A stretch of DNA of 64,000 nucleotides from a virus. The stretch lies in IMG/VR virus record IMGVR_UViG_3300005096_000137, positions 1 to 64,000 of that record; one strand, given 5' to 3'. Position numbers and translations under genes: made by a program. Below the pieces are notes generated by a model. It was not told where the DNA came from and searched no databases. It was given only the letters and a program-made list of their open reading frames with translations. Position 1 is the first letter of the stretch. Each line of letters starts with the position of its first letter. This document shows positions 62,377-64,000 of the stretch, one piece after another.

Positions 62377-62411
62377 GAACAGATCATTACATTAAGCATA
62401 TACTCACCCTG

Positions 62412-62603
62412 GTGCCTCTGGCGGTCAAGGTTTCCTTTCGAGGCTGCATCTCTGAGATGAAATATGCTTGGGAGAACACACCTGGTCAACCCGAATCAGA
62501 AGCTGACCGTGCCCACAGGGTCCAGGCAGCACACGACTCCAAGTTTGCTGACATCATGGCAGCCAAAGCCCGTTCCGAACGTATCAAGAATCAAACTAAC
62601 TGA
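62412..62603 (+). CDS. Small hypothetical protein
   Basis: 63 residues from GTG 62412, or 48 from ATG 62457. Acidic start, basic helical end (FADIMAAKARSERIKN). It precedes the helicase. No family is recognised. Confidence 0.45.
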   Translation: MPLAVKVSFRGCISEMKYAWENTPGQPESEADRAHRVQAAHDSKFADIMAAKARSERIKNQTN

Positions 62604-62640
62604 GCCCAAACTAACTGAGCCCAAAATAACTGAGAGCCAA
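62592..62640 (+). repeat. Three imperfect 15-16-base repeats
   Basis: AAACTAACTGAGCCC occurs twice in a row and a third, changed copy follows. The first copy contains the stop codon of the small gene; the helicase ATG comes 4 bases after the last. Confidence 0.85.
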
Positions 62641-62643
62641 TCA

Positions 62644-64000
62644 ATGTCCAAGACCGAACGCCGTATCCTTGAAACCCAATTGTATGTTGACCTAAACGGG
62701 GGTCTCCGAGCCAAGTACCCTGTTACGATGGCAGTTAGTCCTACCACAATTGAATTCCAGAGATCACCCTTCCAGCTCAAGGATGAGATTAAAGCGCTCA
62801 AGGGCGCTAAGTGGATGGGCTTCCACCCCACAGAGCCTAAGAAGGTTTGGACAGCGGATAACTGTGCGAGGAACTGGTTCCAGCTCAAGTACCTAATGGG
62901 GCAGAATCCCTATGAGTGGTTCGACCGCGAGTTGATCAAGCACGAGTTTCGAGACTTTCCCTCTGTTTTGGATAAGAAAGGGAAGCCCTGTAAGCTGATG
63001 AGCCATCAAGCTCACATGGTAAACGTTGGGTTGACCTACCATTACCAGATTTGGGGTGCAGAAATGGGCACGGGCAAAACCTTATCCGCCCAGACCCTCA
63101 TGGAGATGTCTGGTCAGGAAACTTGGTTCTGGGTTGGTCCCCTCAAATCTCTGGAAAACATTGAGCGCGAGTTCGAGAAGTGGGATTGCCCGTTATCCTT
63201 GTGCATTCCAAAGGATGGGGCGAGTCTGTTGTCAGCAGTCCGCGCAAATGAACACAACATCTACATGACCACTTACGAGCGACTTCTCCGGTACATGGCT
63301 ATCAAAGAACCAGATGAGCGTGTTCCCGGTGGTGTTATCTTCGATGAGTCTTCACGTCTGAAGACCCCAACCGCTCAGCGGACGAAGGCTGCCATGCAGC
63401 TCGCCGATGACATTCGCACAGAGTACAAGGAAGACGGTTTTGTCATCCTGATGTCTGGCACCCCCTCGCCGAAGTCCCCCCTAGATTGGTGGAGCCAATG
63501 CGAAATAGCCTGGCCTGGCTACCTGCGGGAGGGTTCCAAAGGTCAGCTCCAAAAGACATTGGCATTCATGGTGTTGCATGAACTCCCGGACAACATCGTC
63601 AATGTTCAGATAGGTTGGAAAGACAACGATAAGAAGTGCGCCAAGTGTGCTGACATGAAGGGTGAGGGTGCCCACGTTTATGATCCAGATAACCCAGATC
63701 AAGACAGGCACGTCTTCGTGAAATCCAAGAACGAAGTCGCATACATGTACGACCGGTTGGCAGGGTTAGCAACCATCATCCACAAGAAGGATGTGCTGGA
63801 CCTTCCGCCAAAGGTCTACGAGATTGACATCTGCGAGCCATCTGCATCAACAATGCGGGTCGCCAAACATCTGGCGGCTTCTGCACCCAATGTGATGACT
63901 GGTATCACCTGGCTACGTGAACTCAGTGATGGCTTTATGTACAAGGAGATTGCTGATGGTGTTCGCCAGTGTCCCACTTGTGCTGGCTCACCTGAGGACG
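62644..64000 (+). CDS. SF2/SNF2-type DNA helicase, 3' end outside window
   Basis: 452 residues are visible and the frame is open at the window end. Walker A is AEMGTGKTLSA, motif II is FDESS, and motif III is LMSGTPSPKSP. A region with CAKCADMKGEGAH and QCPTC could bind zinc. An upstream domain has KWMGFHP and LMSHQAHMVNVGL, the latter like the Q-motif of SNF2-type helicases. Such phage enzymes act in replication or recombination. Confidence 0.85.
   Translation, partial: MSKTERRILETQLYVDLNGGLRAKYPVTMAVSPTTIEFQRSPFQLKDEIKALKGAKWMGFHPTEPKKVWTADNCARNWFQLKYLMGQNPYEWFDRELIKHEFRDFPSVLDKKGKPCKLMSHQAHMVNVGLTYHYQIWGAEMGTGKTLSAQTLMEMSGQETWFWVGPLKSLENIEREFEKWDCPLSLCIPKDGASLLSAVRANEHNIYMTTYERLLRYMAIKEPDERVPGGVIFDESSRLKTPTAQRTKAAMQLADDIRTEYKEDGFVILMSGTPSPKSPLDWWSQCEIAWPGYLREGSKGQLQKTLAFMVLHELPDNIVNVQIGWKDNDKKCAKCADMKGEGAHVYDPDNPDQDRHVFVKSKNEVAYMYDRLAGLATIIHKKDVLDLPPKVYEIDICEPSASTMRVAKHLAASAPNVMTGITWLRELSDGFMYKEIADGVRQCPTCAGSPED

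Overview
The window is one contiguous stretch of a large, tRNA-rich tailed-phage genome (Caudoviricetes, long-tailed). The evidence is a complete tail module with tape measure, tail tube and frameshifted tail chaperone, a compact replication block, and dozens of tiny genes joined by ATGA or TAATG overlaps, mixed with tRNA genes. No terminase, portal, capsid, endolysin or ribosomal gene is present, so the head genes lie outside the window. The host cannot be named from this sequence. Two weak hints (an Ig-like module with EVQ and TEG borders, and helical repeats of the G-S-A-F-H type) recall proteins I associate with Planctomycetota, but this is only inference.

Layout. 1-3607: tail-fibre-like protein and four related small structural proteins. 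3627-7539: connector and tail-completion genes, major tail tube protein, tail chaperone with a -1 frameshift. 7539-11405: tape measure. 11419-20218: one virion protein, five tandem paralogues of about 300 aa, three tandem lectin-fold paralogues of about 365 aa. 20232-28547: three large tail-tip proteins. 28577-30807: ClpP-like protease and a cysteine-rich coiled-coil protein. 30828-36513 (minus strand): P-loop protein, zinc-type protein, DEDDh exonuclease, dATP/dGTP-diphosphohydrolase-like protein, primase-helicase. 36514-36972: divergent control region with TAAGGG repeats. 36973-38836: ParB-like gene and one further gene, ending in a strong terminator. 39137-39525: tRNA cluster 1. 39551-44990: small genes forming two repeat families, an HNH endonuclease and a GGQ release-factor-like protein. 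45036-51969: an array of about 18 tiny paralogous genes. 51976-53016: tRNA cluster 2. 53332-56711: accessory and membrane proteins. 56720-57545: tRNA cluster 3, with a promoter and a structured leader. 57621-61668: small genes mixed with tRNAs. 61669-61813: terminators. 61852-64000: a new operon with an SF2/SNF2-type helicase cut by the window end.

How it fits together. The left half builds and decorates the tail; its many tandem paralogues suggest diversified host binding. The minus-strand block makes and edits DNA. The right half is an accessory zone grown by repeated tandem duplication of very small proteins, alongside tRNAs (several with aberrant arms) and a ribosome-acting GGQ protein. 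The most unusual items are the small-gene array with homopolymer frameshifts, two tRNA-like genes carrying a covarying hairpin in the D loop, two structured non-coding RNA candidates, and two tandem families of helical-repeat proteins.
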